Source: Hanstruepera ponticola (GTDB lineage Bacteria > Bacteroidota > Bacteroidia > Flavobacteriales > Flavobacteriaceae). Taken from it: a stretch of 64,000 nucleotides of DNA. Below are positions 56,707 to 64,000 of this stretch, in pieces. The position numbers and the translations under genes are program-made. Under the pieces are notes generated by a model. That model searched no databases. It saw only the letters and a program-made list of their open reading frames with translations, and had not been told where the DNA came from. Each line of letters opens with the position of its first letter. Position 1 is the first letter of the stretch. The stretch lies in assembly GCF_012931685.1 (NCBI RefSeq), contig NZ_JABANC010000001.1, forward strand, positions 62,001 to 126,000, read 5' to 3'.

Positions 56707-57687
56707 TTGAAAAAAATTGATATCACACTAAACGGATATTTACCTTCATTAATTGAAGGTCTTGAATATGATGGCATCAACACTTCTCAATATTTAAAAC
56801 ATCCTTTTTTAAAAAAATTAAACTTATTCGACCCCAATAGCTATATTCCGAACAAACTTTTAGAAGACATTTTAGTTAATATAAAAAAAGACTTAGGTGT
56901 TAAAAGTTTAGCCAACGATTTAAATCATCATTTTAAATCTACGAAAATGGGAAAATACAGTCAGCATATTTTCCAAAGCCCAAGCTTTCTAACGTTTCTC
57001 ACAGAAGTAGTTAAATATCAAAAACACATCCGATCTAATTATGAAGCTAGACTTGATATAATGGGTCCATTTTCTAGATTTTCAGTAAAAATAATTGAAA
57101 GACCAAGTCAAGGAAAACTAATCTGTGAAGAAATTGATATTATGCGTATTCTTGACGCCTTTACTATTGTAGGCGGGTCGAGTTTTATTCCAATTGAAAT
57201 TGGCGTTACAGGAAAATCTGCGTATACAATAGAGCCTATCTTACCACGAGGTAATTATAAATTAAAACTAAACCAAGATGAAAGCTGGGTATTATTTCAG
57301 ACCAATTTGTTAAACAAAAGAATACCCAATGTTCTTGACAATGCGCCACTAGAAACCATTATAAAATCGCAAAATCCAGAATCTTTTAAAGTTGAAATGC
57401 TTTTGAGAAGTTTTAAATCAGGTAATATTCCTAATTTGGATGAGATAGCTTTAATGTTCGATGTTTCTAGGCGTACATTAGAACGAAATCTTTACAAGGA
57501 AATGTCGAGTTTTTCTATAATTAAGCAAAAATTCATGCAACAACGTAGCATAGAATTATTACAATCTCATTCCTTATCAATCAAAGAAATATCAGAAAGT
57601 TTAAATTATTCTAATAGTCAAAATTTCATAAGAAGCTTTAAAAAATGGACTGGTAAAACTCCCGATTCTTACAGAAACATGGTATAA
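56707..57687 (+). CDS. AraC family transcriptional regulator (TTG start)
   Basis: 326 residues. An in-frame stop at 56698-56700 leaves only a TTG (56707) as the plausible start, and the next Met is at residue 81. The N-terminal part (about 15-200) fits the ligand-binding domain of AraC/OruR type (Arabinose_bd). The C-terminal double HTH spans about 240-325 (LDEIALMFDVSRRTLER, then IKEISESLNYSNSQNF and W-x-G-x-T-P-D-S-Y-R). It lies between two similar sulfatase genes and is the natural candidate to regulate them. A palindrome lies downstream. Confidence 0.88.
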   Translation: MKKIDITLNGYLPSLIEGLEYDGINTSQYLKHPFLKKLNLFDPNSYIPNKLLEDILVNIKKDLGVKSLANDLNHHFKSTKMGKYSQHIFQSPSFLTFLTEVVKYQKHIRSNYEARLDIMGPFSRFSVKIIERPSQGKLICEEIDIMRILDAFTIVGGSSFIPIEIGVTGKSAYTIEPILPRGNYKLKLNQDESWVLFQTNLLNKRIPNVLDNAPLETIIKSQNPESFKVEMLLRSFKSGNIPNLDEIALMFDVSRRTLERNLYKEMSSFSIIKQKFMQQRSIELLQSHSLSIKEISESLNYSNSQNFIRSFKKWTGKTPDSYRNMV

Positions 57688-57716
57688 AAATGGCAGTATT
57701 TGTCGTAAAATGATTA

Positions 57717-57742
57717 TTACTAAAAGGTCATATTTTTAGTAA
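57717..57742. promoter_or_regulatory. Perfect inverted repeat before sulfatase 2, candidate operator
   Basis: Arms TTACTAAAA and TTTTAGTAA (9 bases each, no mismatch) are separated by 8 bases. The repeat lies between the AraC stop and the sulfatase 2 start and touches a candidate -7 box (TAAGTTTA, 57740-57747). No T-run follows, so it is unlikely to be a terminator. Confidence 0.5.
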
Positions 57743-57779
57743 GTTTACAACTTTAACATTCACTAATTCAATTTTTTAT

Positions 57780-59303
57780 ATGAAAAAGTTTACAATAATT
57801 ATGGCAATGCTTGCATTGCCCTTAATTTCGTTAGCCCAATCTGAAAAACCTAATATCCTCGTAATATGGGGAGATGACATTGGTTGGTCTAATACCAGTA
57901 TTTACAACAGAGGTATTATGGGTTACAAAACACCTAATATAGACCAAATTGGTAAAGATGGTATTATGTTTACCGATTACTACTCACAACAATCGTGTAC
58001 AGCAGGTAGAGCTGCTTTTATAACAGGTCAATCACCTTATCGTACTGGTCTAACAAAGGTTGGACTTCCAGGAGCTAAAGAAGGTTTAAGTGAAAAAGAT
58101 CCAACTATAGCTGAACTACTTAAAAATCATGGTTATTCTACTGGGCAATTTGGTAAAAACCATTTAGGAGATCGTGATGAGCACTTACCAACCAATCATG
58201 GTTTTGACGAATTTTTCGGCAATTTATATCATTTAAATGCTGAAGAAGAACCTGAACATCCAGATTACCCAAAAGATCCAGAATTTAAGAAAAAATATGG
58301 CCCAAGAGGCGTAATTCATTCCTATGCTGATGGTAGAATTGAAGATACAGGACCGTTGACCAGAAAGCGTATGGAAACAGTCGATTATGAGACGAAAGAT
58401 GCTGCAATAGCATTCATGAAAAAATCAGTTGATGATGGTAAACCATTTTTTACATGGTATAATTCTACTTTAACTCACGTATGGACACATTTAAATGAAG
58501 AAGATGAAGGCCAAACTGGGTTAGGAATATATGCAGATGGTATGGTAAAACTCGATAAAATTGTTGGGGAACTTACTAAAGCAGTTAAAGATTTAGGCAT
58601 TGAAGAAAACACGATTATAATTTTTGGAACAGACAACGGAGCTGAAATCGTATTTTGGCCAGATGGTGGTATGACACCTTTTAGAGGTGAAAAAGCCACA
58701 ACATGGGAAGGTGGATTTAGAGCGCCTTGTTTGGTAAAATGGCCTAACAAAATTAAACCTGGACAAGTAAGTAATGCTATTTTTTCTGGTGAAGATTGGT
58801 TACCTACCTTTCTAGCTGCAGCTGGAGAGCCAAATGTTAAGGAAAAATTACTTAATGGTCATTCAGCAAACGGAAGAACATTTAAAGTTCATTTAGATGG
58901 TTACAATCAATTACCATTGTTAACCGGGCAATCTGAAGATGGAGCAAGAGAAGAAATCTTTTATTTCGATGATGATGGATCTTTAAATGCTTTTAGATAC
59001 AAACGATGGAAAATCCATTTCAAAATACAAGAAAATCATGGATGGAATGTTTGGCAAAAAGAATATACAACCTTAAGATTTCCAATGCTCATTGATTTAT
59101 ATGGTGATCCATATGAAAGAGCACCTCATGATTCAGAAGATTATAGACATTGGTCTGCAGATCGTATGTTCGCCTTGGTTCCTGCTCAAGCCTATGTTGC
59201 CCAATTTTTAGCAACATTTAAAGACTACCCTCAAAGACAGCCTGTAGGTAGTTTTAGTTTAGATCAAGTAATGGACGCTATGAATCGAGCACAAAGAAAT
59301 TAA
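57780..59303 (+). CDS. Sulfatase 2, exported, CTAGR formylglycine motif
   Basis: 507 residues with a signal peptide ending near residue 20 (SLAQ). WGDDIG lies at residues 30-35, C-T-A-G-R at 73-77, FGKNHLGD follows, and a second metal block GTDNGAE is near 281. Long stretches are the same as in sulfatase 1 (for example the FDEFFGNLYHLNAEEEPE block), so the two are paralogues, probably from a local duplication. It is a periplasmic sulfate-ester hydrolase of unknown substrate. It is preceded by a perfect inverted repeat and followed by a terminator. Confidence 0.93.
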   Translation: MKKFTIIMAMLALPLISLAQSEKPNILVIWGDDIGWSNTSIYNRGIMGYKTPNIDQIGKDGIMFTDYYSQQSCTAGRAAFITGQSPYRTGLTKVGLPGAKEGLSEKDPTIAELLKNHGYSTGQFGKNHLGDRDEHLPTNHGFDEFFGNLYHLNAEEEPEHPDYPKDPEFKKKYGPRGVIHSYADGRIEDTGPLTRKRMETVDYETKDAAIAFMKKSVDDGKPFFTWYNSTLTHVWTHLNEEDEGQTGLGIYADGMVKLDKIVGELTKAVKDLGIEENTIIIFGTDNGAEIVFWPDGGMTPFRGEKATTWEGGFRAPCLVKWPNKIKPGQVSNAIFSGEDWLPTFLAAAGEPNVKEKLLNGHSANGRTFKVHLDGYNQLPLLTGQSEDGAREEIFYFDDDGSLNAFRYKRWKIHFKIQENHGWNVWQKEYTTLRFPMLIDLYGDPYERAPHDSEDYRHWSADRMFALVPAQAYVAQFLATFKDYPQRQPVGSFSLDQVMDAMNRAQRN

Positions 59304-59320
59304 CATAGAATAAGTTTTAT

Positions 59321-59351
59321 AAAAAACCGAATGATGTCATTCGGTTTTTTT
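59321..59351 (+). terminator. Terminator after sulfatase 2
   Basis: A stem AAAAAACCGAATGA/TCATTCGGTTTTTT with a two-base centre and a T-run. The HAD gene begins 24 bases later. Confidence 0.85.
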
Positions 59352-59374
59352 ATTTTTATACAAAATATCTTTTT

Positions 59375-60409
59375 ATGAATTCAAAAATTTTAATTGTACT
59401 GATAATTGTACTGCAGTTTACATTTGGATGCAAAAATGAAAATTCTGAAGCAACGGAAGTAGAAATTGAAGAAGCCATAACCGAATCAGACCCTCTTCCA
59501 TCTTGGAATGCTGTTGATTCTAAAAAAGCCATTATCGATTATGTTGAAGATGTCACTAATCCAGAAAGTGCAAATTTTATTCCTATTGAAGACCGTATAG
59601 CTACTTTTGATAATGATGGTAACCTATGGAGTGAGCAACCAGCTTATTTCCAATTATTCTTTGCCATAGACAGAATTAAAGCTATGGCTTCAGATAATCC
59701 CGAATGGAAAGACAAACAACCTTACAAAGCTGTTTTAGAAGATGATATGAAATCATTAATGGATACAGGAATGAAAGGTATTGTTGAAATTATAATGGCT
59801 ACACATGCAGGCGTTACTGTTGAGGAATTTGATTCCACTGTGAAAGATTGGGTTAAAACAGCAAAACATCCCAGCAAAAATGTTGGGTATAATGAATTAG
59901 TTTATCAACCCATGCTCGAATTGCTGGAGTATTTAAGAACTAACAACTTTAAAACATATATTGTTTCTGGTGGTGGTGTGGATTTTATGCGTGCTTTTGT
60001 TACAGAGATTTATGGAATACCTACCGAGCAAATTATTGGAAGTCGCGTAAAAACCGAATATGATTACAATAATGGAAACCCAATAATTAAACGTTTACCA
60101 GAACTGGATTTTATAGATGACAAAGAAGGAAAACCCCTAAACATTCAAAAAATTATTGGTAAAAAACCAGTATTTTCGTCTGGAAATTCTGATGGTGACC
60201 TTCAAATGCTACAATGGACTGATTCAAATAAATATAAATCATTTCAACTCTATTTACATCACACCGACGCCGATCGTGAATGGGCGTATGATCGGGAATC
60301 TCATGTTGGAAAGCTAGACAAAGGATTAGATGAAGCCATTGAAAAAGGTTGGACAGTAATTGATATGAAAAATGATTGGAAAGTAATTTATCCTTTTCAA
60401 CTACAATAA
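59375..60409 (+). CDS. HAD-superfamily hydrolase, lipoprotein
   Basis: 344 residues with a lipobox at Cys19 (TFGC) and an acidic linker after it. HAD motif I reads F-D-N-D-G-N (Asp79 and Asp81). Motif II is IVSGGG near residue 198. A late Asp block (GNSDGDLQM) is near 276. This is the non-specific phosphatase-like branch, placed outside the cytoplasm. The next gene, a lipoprotein sulfatase, starts 42 bases on, so the two form a transcription unit. Confidence 0.85.
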   Translation: MNSKILIVLIIVLQFTFGCKNENSEATEVEIEEAITESDPLPSWNAVDSKKAIIDYVEDVTNPESANFIPIEDRIATFDNDGNLWSEQPAYFQLFFAIDRIKAMASDNPEWKDKQPYKAVLEDDMKSLMDTGMKGIVEIIMATHAGVTVEEFDSTVKDWVKTAKHPSKNVGYNELVYQPMLELLEYLRTNNFKTYIVSGGGVDFMRAFVTEIYGIPTEQIIGSRVKTEYDYNNGNPIIKRLPELDFIDDKEGKPLNIQKIIGKKPVFSSGNSDGDLQMLQWTDSNKYKSFQLYLHHTDADREWAYDRESHVGKLDKGLDEAIEKGWTVIDMKNDWKVIYPFQLQ

Positions 60410-60451
60410 TTATCTTTATAACATATAATATTAATCAATTAACAACCAAAA

Positions 60452-62902
60452 ATGGAAAAACAAAAATTTAAAAAACTAAATGCCTTCTATGTGTTAATGG
60501 CTGCATTTTGTTTGACAATAGTTGCTTCTTGTAACTCTAAACAAGAAACGACTAAAACAGAAGCCTCTAGCACGGATGATGGTTTTAAAGGAAAAATAGC
60601 TCTAGACATTAGAGATTCAGAGTCTGATTGGTCTGCATTTACACCAAAATCTGCTCCTGAAGGTGCACCAAATATTCTATTTGTTTTATACGACGATACA
60701 GGCCTAGGTGCTTGGTCTCCTTATGGAGGACGTATTAATATGCCTACTATGGACAGATTAGCAGCAAATGGTTTAACCTATACACAATGGCATACTACAG
60801 CATTATGCTCACCTACACGTTCAACTATTTTAACTGGAAGAAACCACCATTTAAATGGTATGGCATCAATCACAGAAACTGCAGATGGATTTCCAGGTTC
60901 TAATGGTCGAGTGCCAGATGATTGTGCGCCTTTTGCACAAATTTTAAGAGATAATGGTTGGAGCACCTTCTGGATTGGTAAAAACCATAATGTTCCAGAA
61001 CAGGATGTTGCTCCTGGAGGTAGCAGAAGTGAGTGGCCAACTCAAATTGGTTTTGATAGATTCTACGGATTTTTAGGAGGTGAAACTAACAACTGGTATC
61101 CAGATTTAGTTATGGATAATCATTTTATTGAAGCGCCTGCAACACCTGAAGAAGGTTATCACCTTTCTAAAGATTTAGCAGATCAAGCTATTACAATGTT
61201 ACGTGATAAAAATGCAACTAATCCTTCAAAACCATTCTACATGTGGTTTAATCCAGGTGCCAACCATGCACCTCATCATTCACCAGCGGAATATACAGCA
61301 AAATACAAAGGCATGTTTGATGATGGTTACGATGCTTATCGTGATTGGGTTGTTAAGCGCATGAAAGACAAGGGTATTTTACCTGAAGATACTGGAATGG
61401 CAGATTTTAACCCTATGCCTGATGATATGGCTAATCCAGCTGATTATGTTCGCCCATGGGATGAATTAAATGCAGATGAGAAGAAATTATTCTCAAGAAT
61501 GGCAGAAGTTTATGCAGGATTTTCTGAATATACAGATGCTCAAGTAGGTCGTATAATTGATTATTTAGAAGAAACAGGTCAGTTAGAAAACACTATAGTT
61601 TTATATGCTGCAGATAATGGAGCTTCTGGAGAAGGAAGCCCTAATGGTTCTGTAAACGAAAATAAATTCTTTAACGGTTATCCAGATAGTCTTGAAGAAA
61701 ACTTAAAATATATGGATGTTTTAGGTGGACCAGATACATACAACCACTTCCCTACTGGTTGGGCAGCAGCTTTTTCTGCACCATTTAAAATGTTTAAACG
61801 CTATTCACAATATGCAGGTGGAACCAATGATCCACTAGTCATTTCGTGGCCAAAAGGTATTAAAGCTAAAGGTGAAATTCGTCATCAATATCATCATTCA
61901 ACTGATATTGTTCCAACTCTTTTAGAAGCCTGTGGTATAGAAATGCCTGAAGTTTATAATGGTGTAAAACAAACTCCTCTTTCTGGTGTGTCTATGGTTT
62001 ATTCATTTGATGCAGAACCAGATGCTCAAACTGAAAAAGAAGTACAATATTACTGTATGTTAGGAACTAGAGGGATCTGGAAAGATGGTTGGAAAGCTGC
62101 TGCAGTGCATTCACCATTATCTGGAAAAAGTAATTTTGACCAAGATGTTTGGGAACTCTATCATGTTGCAGAAGACCGTTCTGAAACTAATAATTTAGCT
62201 GAAGAGTATCCAGAAAAATTACAGGAATTAATAGATGAATGGTTCAGACAAGCAGAAATTAACAAAGTATTGCCTTTAGATGACAGGAGTGCTGCTGAAA
62301 TTTTAGGTACCGAAAGACCATCGCAAGAAGCAAAAAAAGACCGTTATGTTTATTACCCAAATACAGCTCCAGTACCTGAAGGTGTGGCTGTTAATATTAG
62401 AGGTAGAAACTACAAAATCCTGGCTAATGTAGAGATTACAGAAGCTAATGCCGAAGGTGTAATTTTTGCTCATGGTTCTCGATTTGGTGGGCATTCATTG
62501 TTTATAAAAGACAAAAAATTATACTATGTATATAATTTCCTTGGAATAAAACCAGAACAAGTGTTTATATCAAATACAACTTTAAAACCAGGTAAATACA
62601 CTTTAGGAATGGAATTTGTTCGCGAAAAAGCAGGAGAATATGGCGAATCACTTGGAAACACAAAATTATATATTAATGAAACTGTTGTTGCCGAAGGGCC
62701 AATGCGAACACAACCAGCCAAATTTACTTTATCAGGTGATGGTTTATGTGTAGGTTATGACAGTGGAGATAATGTTAGTAATTTATATAAATCTCCTGGT
62801 GAATTTGAAGGAGGGACAATTCAAGGGGTTGGTGTAACAGTAGAAGGCACACCTTATATAGATTTAGAAGCAGAAGCTAAACGTATTATGATGAGTCAAT
62901 AA
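60452..62902 (+). CDS. Sulfatase 3, lipoprotein arylsulfatase, CSPTR motif
   Basis: 816 residues with a lipobox at Cys27 (VASC). The sulfatase core starts with I-L-F-V-L-Y-D-D-T-G (near 75-84). The formylglycine motif is the classic C-S-P-T-R (119-123) with a GRNHH stretch after it. GKNH near 176 replaces the usual GKWH. The second metal block is AADNGASGEGSPNG near 390. A C-terminal domain of about 180 residues (RGRNYKILANVEI, then a beta-rich sandwich) extends it, as in the large arylsulfatases of the mycobacterial AtsA kind. Substrate unknown. It is co-transcribed with the HAD gene. Confidence 0.92.
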   Translation: MEKQKFKKLNAFYVLMAAFCLTIVASCNSKQETTKTEASSTDDGFKGKIALDIRDSESDWSAFTPKSAPEGAPNILFVLYDDTGLGAWSPYGGRINMPTMDRLAANGLTYTQWHTTALCSPTRSTILTGRNHHLNGMASITETADGFPGSNGRVPDDCAPFAQILRDNGWSTFWIGKNHNVPEQDVAPGGSRSEWPTQIGFDRFYGFLGGETNNWYPDLVMDNHFIEAPATPEEGYHLSKDLADQAITMLRDKNATNPSKPFYMWFNPGANHAPHHSPAEYTAKYKGMFDDGYDAYRDWVVKRMKDKGILPEDTGMADFNPMPDDMANPADYVRPWDELNADEKKLFSRMAEVYAGFSEYTDAQVGRIIDYLEETGQLENTIVLYAADNGASGEGSPNGSVNENKFFNGYPDSLEENLKYMDVLGGPDTYNHFPTGWAAAFSAPFKMFKRYSQYAGGTNDPLVISWPKGIKAKGEIRHQYHHSTDIVPTLLEACGIEMPEVYNGVKQTPLSGVSMVYSFDAEPDAQTEKEVQYYCMLGTRGIWKDGWKAAAVHSPLSGKSNFDQDVWELYHVAEDRSETNNLAEEYPEKLQELIDEWFRQAEINKVLPLDDRSAAEILGTERPSQEAKKDRYVYYPNTAPVPEGVAVNIRGRNYKILANVEITEANAEGVIFAHGSRFGGHSLFIKDKKLYYVYNFLGIKPEQVFISNTTLKPGKYTLGMEFVREKAGEYGESLGNTKLYINETVVAEGPMRTQPAKFTLSGDGLCVGYDSGDNVSNLYKSPGEFEGGTIQGVGVTVEGTPYIDLEAEAKRIMMSQ

Positions 62903-62922
62903 ACATGAAATTAAAATAATAG

Positions 62923-62960
62923 AAAAAGGAGCTCCTTTTAAATGAGCTCCTTTTTTTTTT
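62923..62960 (+). terminator. Terminator after sulfatase 3
   Basis: A stem AAAAAGGAGCTC/GAGCTCCTTTTT is followed by further T. Confidence 0.85.
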
Positions 62961-62986
62961 GGAATTATCCTTTGATTCTGAATTTT

Positions 62987-63020
62987 TTGTATCTTCATTA
63001 TAACTTACTAATTATCTTTG
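62987..63020 (+). promoter_or_regulatory. Promoter of aqpZ
   Basis: TTG, 23 bases, then TATCTTTG, an exact -7 match, 24 bases before the ATG at 63045. Aquaporin is therefore transcribed separately from the sulfatases. Confidence 0.55.
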
Positions 63021-63044
63021 AATTACTAACTAAAATGAAAAAAC

Positions 63045-63734
63045 ATGAAAAAACTTATTGCTGAATTTATTGGCACACTTTGGCTTGTGCTTGGTGGATG
63101 TGGCAGCGCTGTATTAGCTGCTGGAATTCCTGAATTAGGAATTGGATTTGCAGGTGTTGCCGCTGCATTTGGTTTAACGGTTTTAACGGGAGCCTACGCC
63201 GTTGGACATATTTCAGGCGCTCATTTTAATCCTGCTGTTTCAATAGGGTTATGGGTTGGAGGTCGCTTTGAGGGGAAAGAGCTACCAGGCTATATTATTT
63301 CCCAAGTTCTCGGCGGACTTGCCGGAGCAGCTATTTTGTATGCTATAGCAAGTGGTATTGATACATTTAGCCTATCTGATGGTTTTGCCGCTAATGGTTA
63401 CGGTGAGCATTCTCCTATGGGCTATAGCATGACTTCGGCTTTAGTTACAGAAATTGTTATGACATTTATGTTTTTAATAATAATTTTAGGTGCTACTCAT
63501 AAAAATGCATCGCCTGGAATTGGTGGTATTGCAATTGGCTTAGCACTTACTTTAATTCACCTAATCAGTATTCCTGTAACAAACACATCGGTTAATCCTG
63601 CAAGAAGTACTAGTCAGGCCTTGTTTGTTGGCGATTGGGCTACAGGTCAACTATGGTTGTTTTGGGTAGCTCCTATTATTGGCGCTATTTTAGCAGGTAT
63701 TGTTTATAAATATTTGGCTCCTGATAAGGATTAA
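63045..63734 (+). CDS. aqpZ: Aquaporin Z
   Basis: 229 residues with six membrane helices and both Asn-Pro-Ala pore motifs (HFNPAVS near residue 61 and SVNPARS near 183). The predicted selectivity filter residues read Phe, His, Thr and Arg, as in the water channel AqpZ and unlike glycerol facilitators. It lies after the sulfatase island but has its own promoter and terminator. Confidence 0.95.
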   Translation: MKKLIAEFIGTLWLVLGGCGSAVLAAGIPELGIGFAGVAAAFGLTVLTGAYAVGHISGAHFNPAVSIGLWVGGRFEGKELPGYIISQVLGGLAGAAILYAIASGIDTFSLSDGFAANGYGEHSPMGYSMTSALVTEIVMTFMFLIIILGATHKNASPGIGGIAIGLALTLIHLISIPVTNTSVNPARSTSQALFVGDWATGQLWLFWVAPIIGAILAGIVYKYLAPDKD

Positions 63735-63753
63735 AGCTTACATATCTCAAAAT

Positions 63754-63787
63754 AAAAGGACCTGTAGAACAGGTCTTTTTATTTTTT
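63754..63787. terminator. Bidirectional terminator between aqpZ and gldC
   Basis: A stem AAAAGGACCTGT/ACAGGTCTTTTT with a 3-base loop lies between convergent genes. Confidence 0.75.
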
Positions 63788-64000
63788 TAATTCTAATTTT
63801 TCAGCAAAATAATCACAGAAATCCTTCATTGTAGCTGTCATTTTTTCATCTTGTGTCGCTTTATGAAATGTATCACTCATAGCCACCAATGTTTGATGAA
63901 AAAAAACTTTCATTTCATCAACTGGCATATCCTTTGTCCACAAATCTATACGCAACGTCTCTTGTGTTTTATGATCCCAAACTGATAACAACATGGCTTT
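63779..64000 (-). CDS. gldC: Gliding motility protein GldC, C-terminal part (truncated by window edge)
   Basis: About 73 codons are visible and the frame stays open past the right edge. The stretch LRIDLWTKDMPVDEMK, then FFHQTL, and the C-terminal KDFCDYFAEKLELKK match GldC. GldC is a small soluble protein needed for full gliding in Flavobacterium and is often next to gldB, which would lie outside the window. An internal ATG at 63994 is not the true start, since conserved residues continue upstream of it. Confidence 0.8.
   Translation of the reverse strand, partial: KAMLLSVWDHKTQETLRIDLWTKDMPVDEMKVFFHQTLVAMSDTFHKATQDEKMTATMKDFCDYFAEKLELKK

Noticed and set aside
63035-63064. Ten-codon upstream reading frame overlapping the aqpZ start
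   Set aside because: An ATG at 63035 opens a tiny out-of-frame ORF that ends inside aqpZ. It is short, A-rich and easily due to chance.
53094-63734. Polysaccharide utilisation locus
   Set aside because: Sulfatases and an AraC regulator are present, but no SusC, SusD, glycoside hydrolase or hybrid two-component system was found.

Overview
The window looks like a low-GC marine Flavobacteriaceae chromosome (Bacteroidota). The evidence is the gliding/type IX secretion set gldKLMN plus a partial gldC, an XrtF exosortase pair, several TonB-dependent outer-membrane proteins with carboxypeptidase-regulatory N-termini, weak Shine-Dalgarno use, and promoters of the TTG-N19..23-TAnnTTTG type. The clearest promoter stands in front of an initiator tRNA. 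Genes are tightly packed. No gene-free stretch exceeds 300 bases, and no rRNA, insertion sequence, prophage or CRISPR array was seen.

Layout. 1-2.7 kb: a truncated TPR protein, a small membrane protein, a lipoprotein and a GSCFA protein. 2.7-8.7 kb: alaS, with a divergent M23 peptidase-MerR pair and a LemA-TPM-TPM operon. 8.7-15.2 kb: a large outer-membrane barrel protein, the GTPases der and era, and tRNA-fMet. 15.3-20 kb: a zinc-ribbon protein, a plant-type LRR protein, an ABC-F ATPase, a DUF983 protein and a FAD oxidoreductase. 20-28.4 kb: gldKLMN, an arginase-fold protein with a damaged metal site, and topA. 28.6-40.2 kb: a membrane protein, miaB, a sigma-54 activator, a lipoprotein, lptE, a TPR protein, secG, groES-groEL, and a protein carrying a TonB plug but no barrel. 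40.3-44.1 kb: a four-gene metal operon of the likely copper type. 44.1-45.1 kb: xrtF and its partner. 45.2-52.9 kb: a GAF protein, purH, then mreBCD-mrdA-rodA for cell elongation. 53.1-63.7 kb: a sulfatase island (DUF2092, DUF6515, sulfatase, AraC regulator, second sulfatase, HAD lipoprotein, third lipoprotein sulfatase, aquaporin). 63.8 kb to the end: the 3' part of gldC.

How the genes fit together. Most of the window is conserved housekeeping DNA: translation, ribosome assembly, DNA topology, envelope and shape, secretion. The accessory parts are the metal operon, whose proteins share paired cysteines, and the sulfatase island. The island has three sulfatases with two different formylglycine motifs, its own AraC regulator and a perfect inverted repeat before the second sulfatase, but no SusC/SusD pair and no glycoside hydrolase. 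Other points worth attention are a sigma-54-like promoter before groESL about 3.4 kb downstream of a sigma-54 activator gene, and an imperfect long inverted repeat before that activator gene.

Several starts were moved from the longest possible reading frame to an internal ATG where the upstream start was TTG (GSCFA, LRR, DUF983, sigma-54 activator, XrtF, purH, first sulfatase, small membrane protein). Two genes appear to start at TTG (the plug protein and the AraC regulator) and two at GTG (era and the HYC_CC_PP protein).
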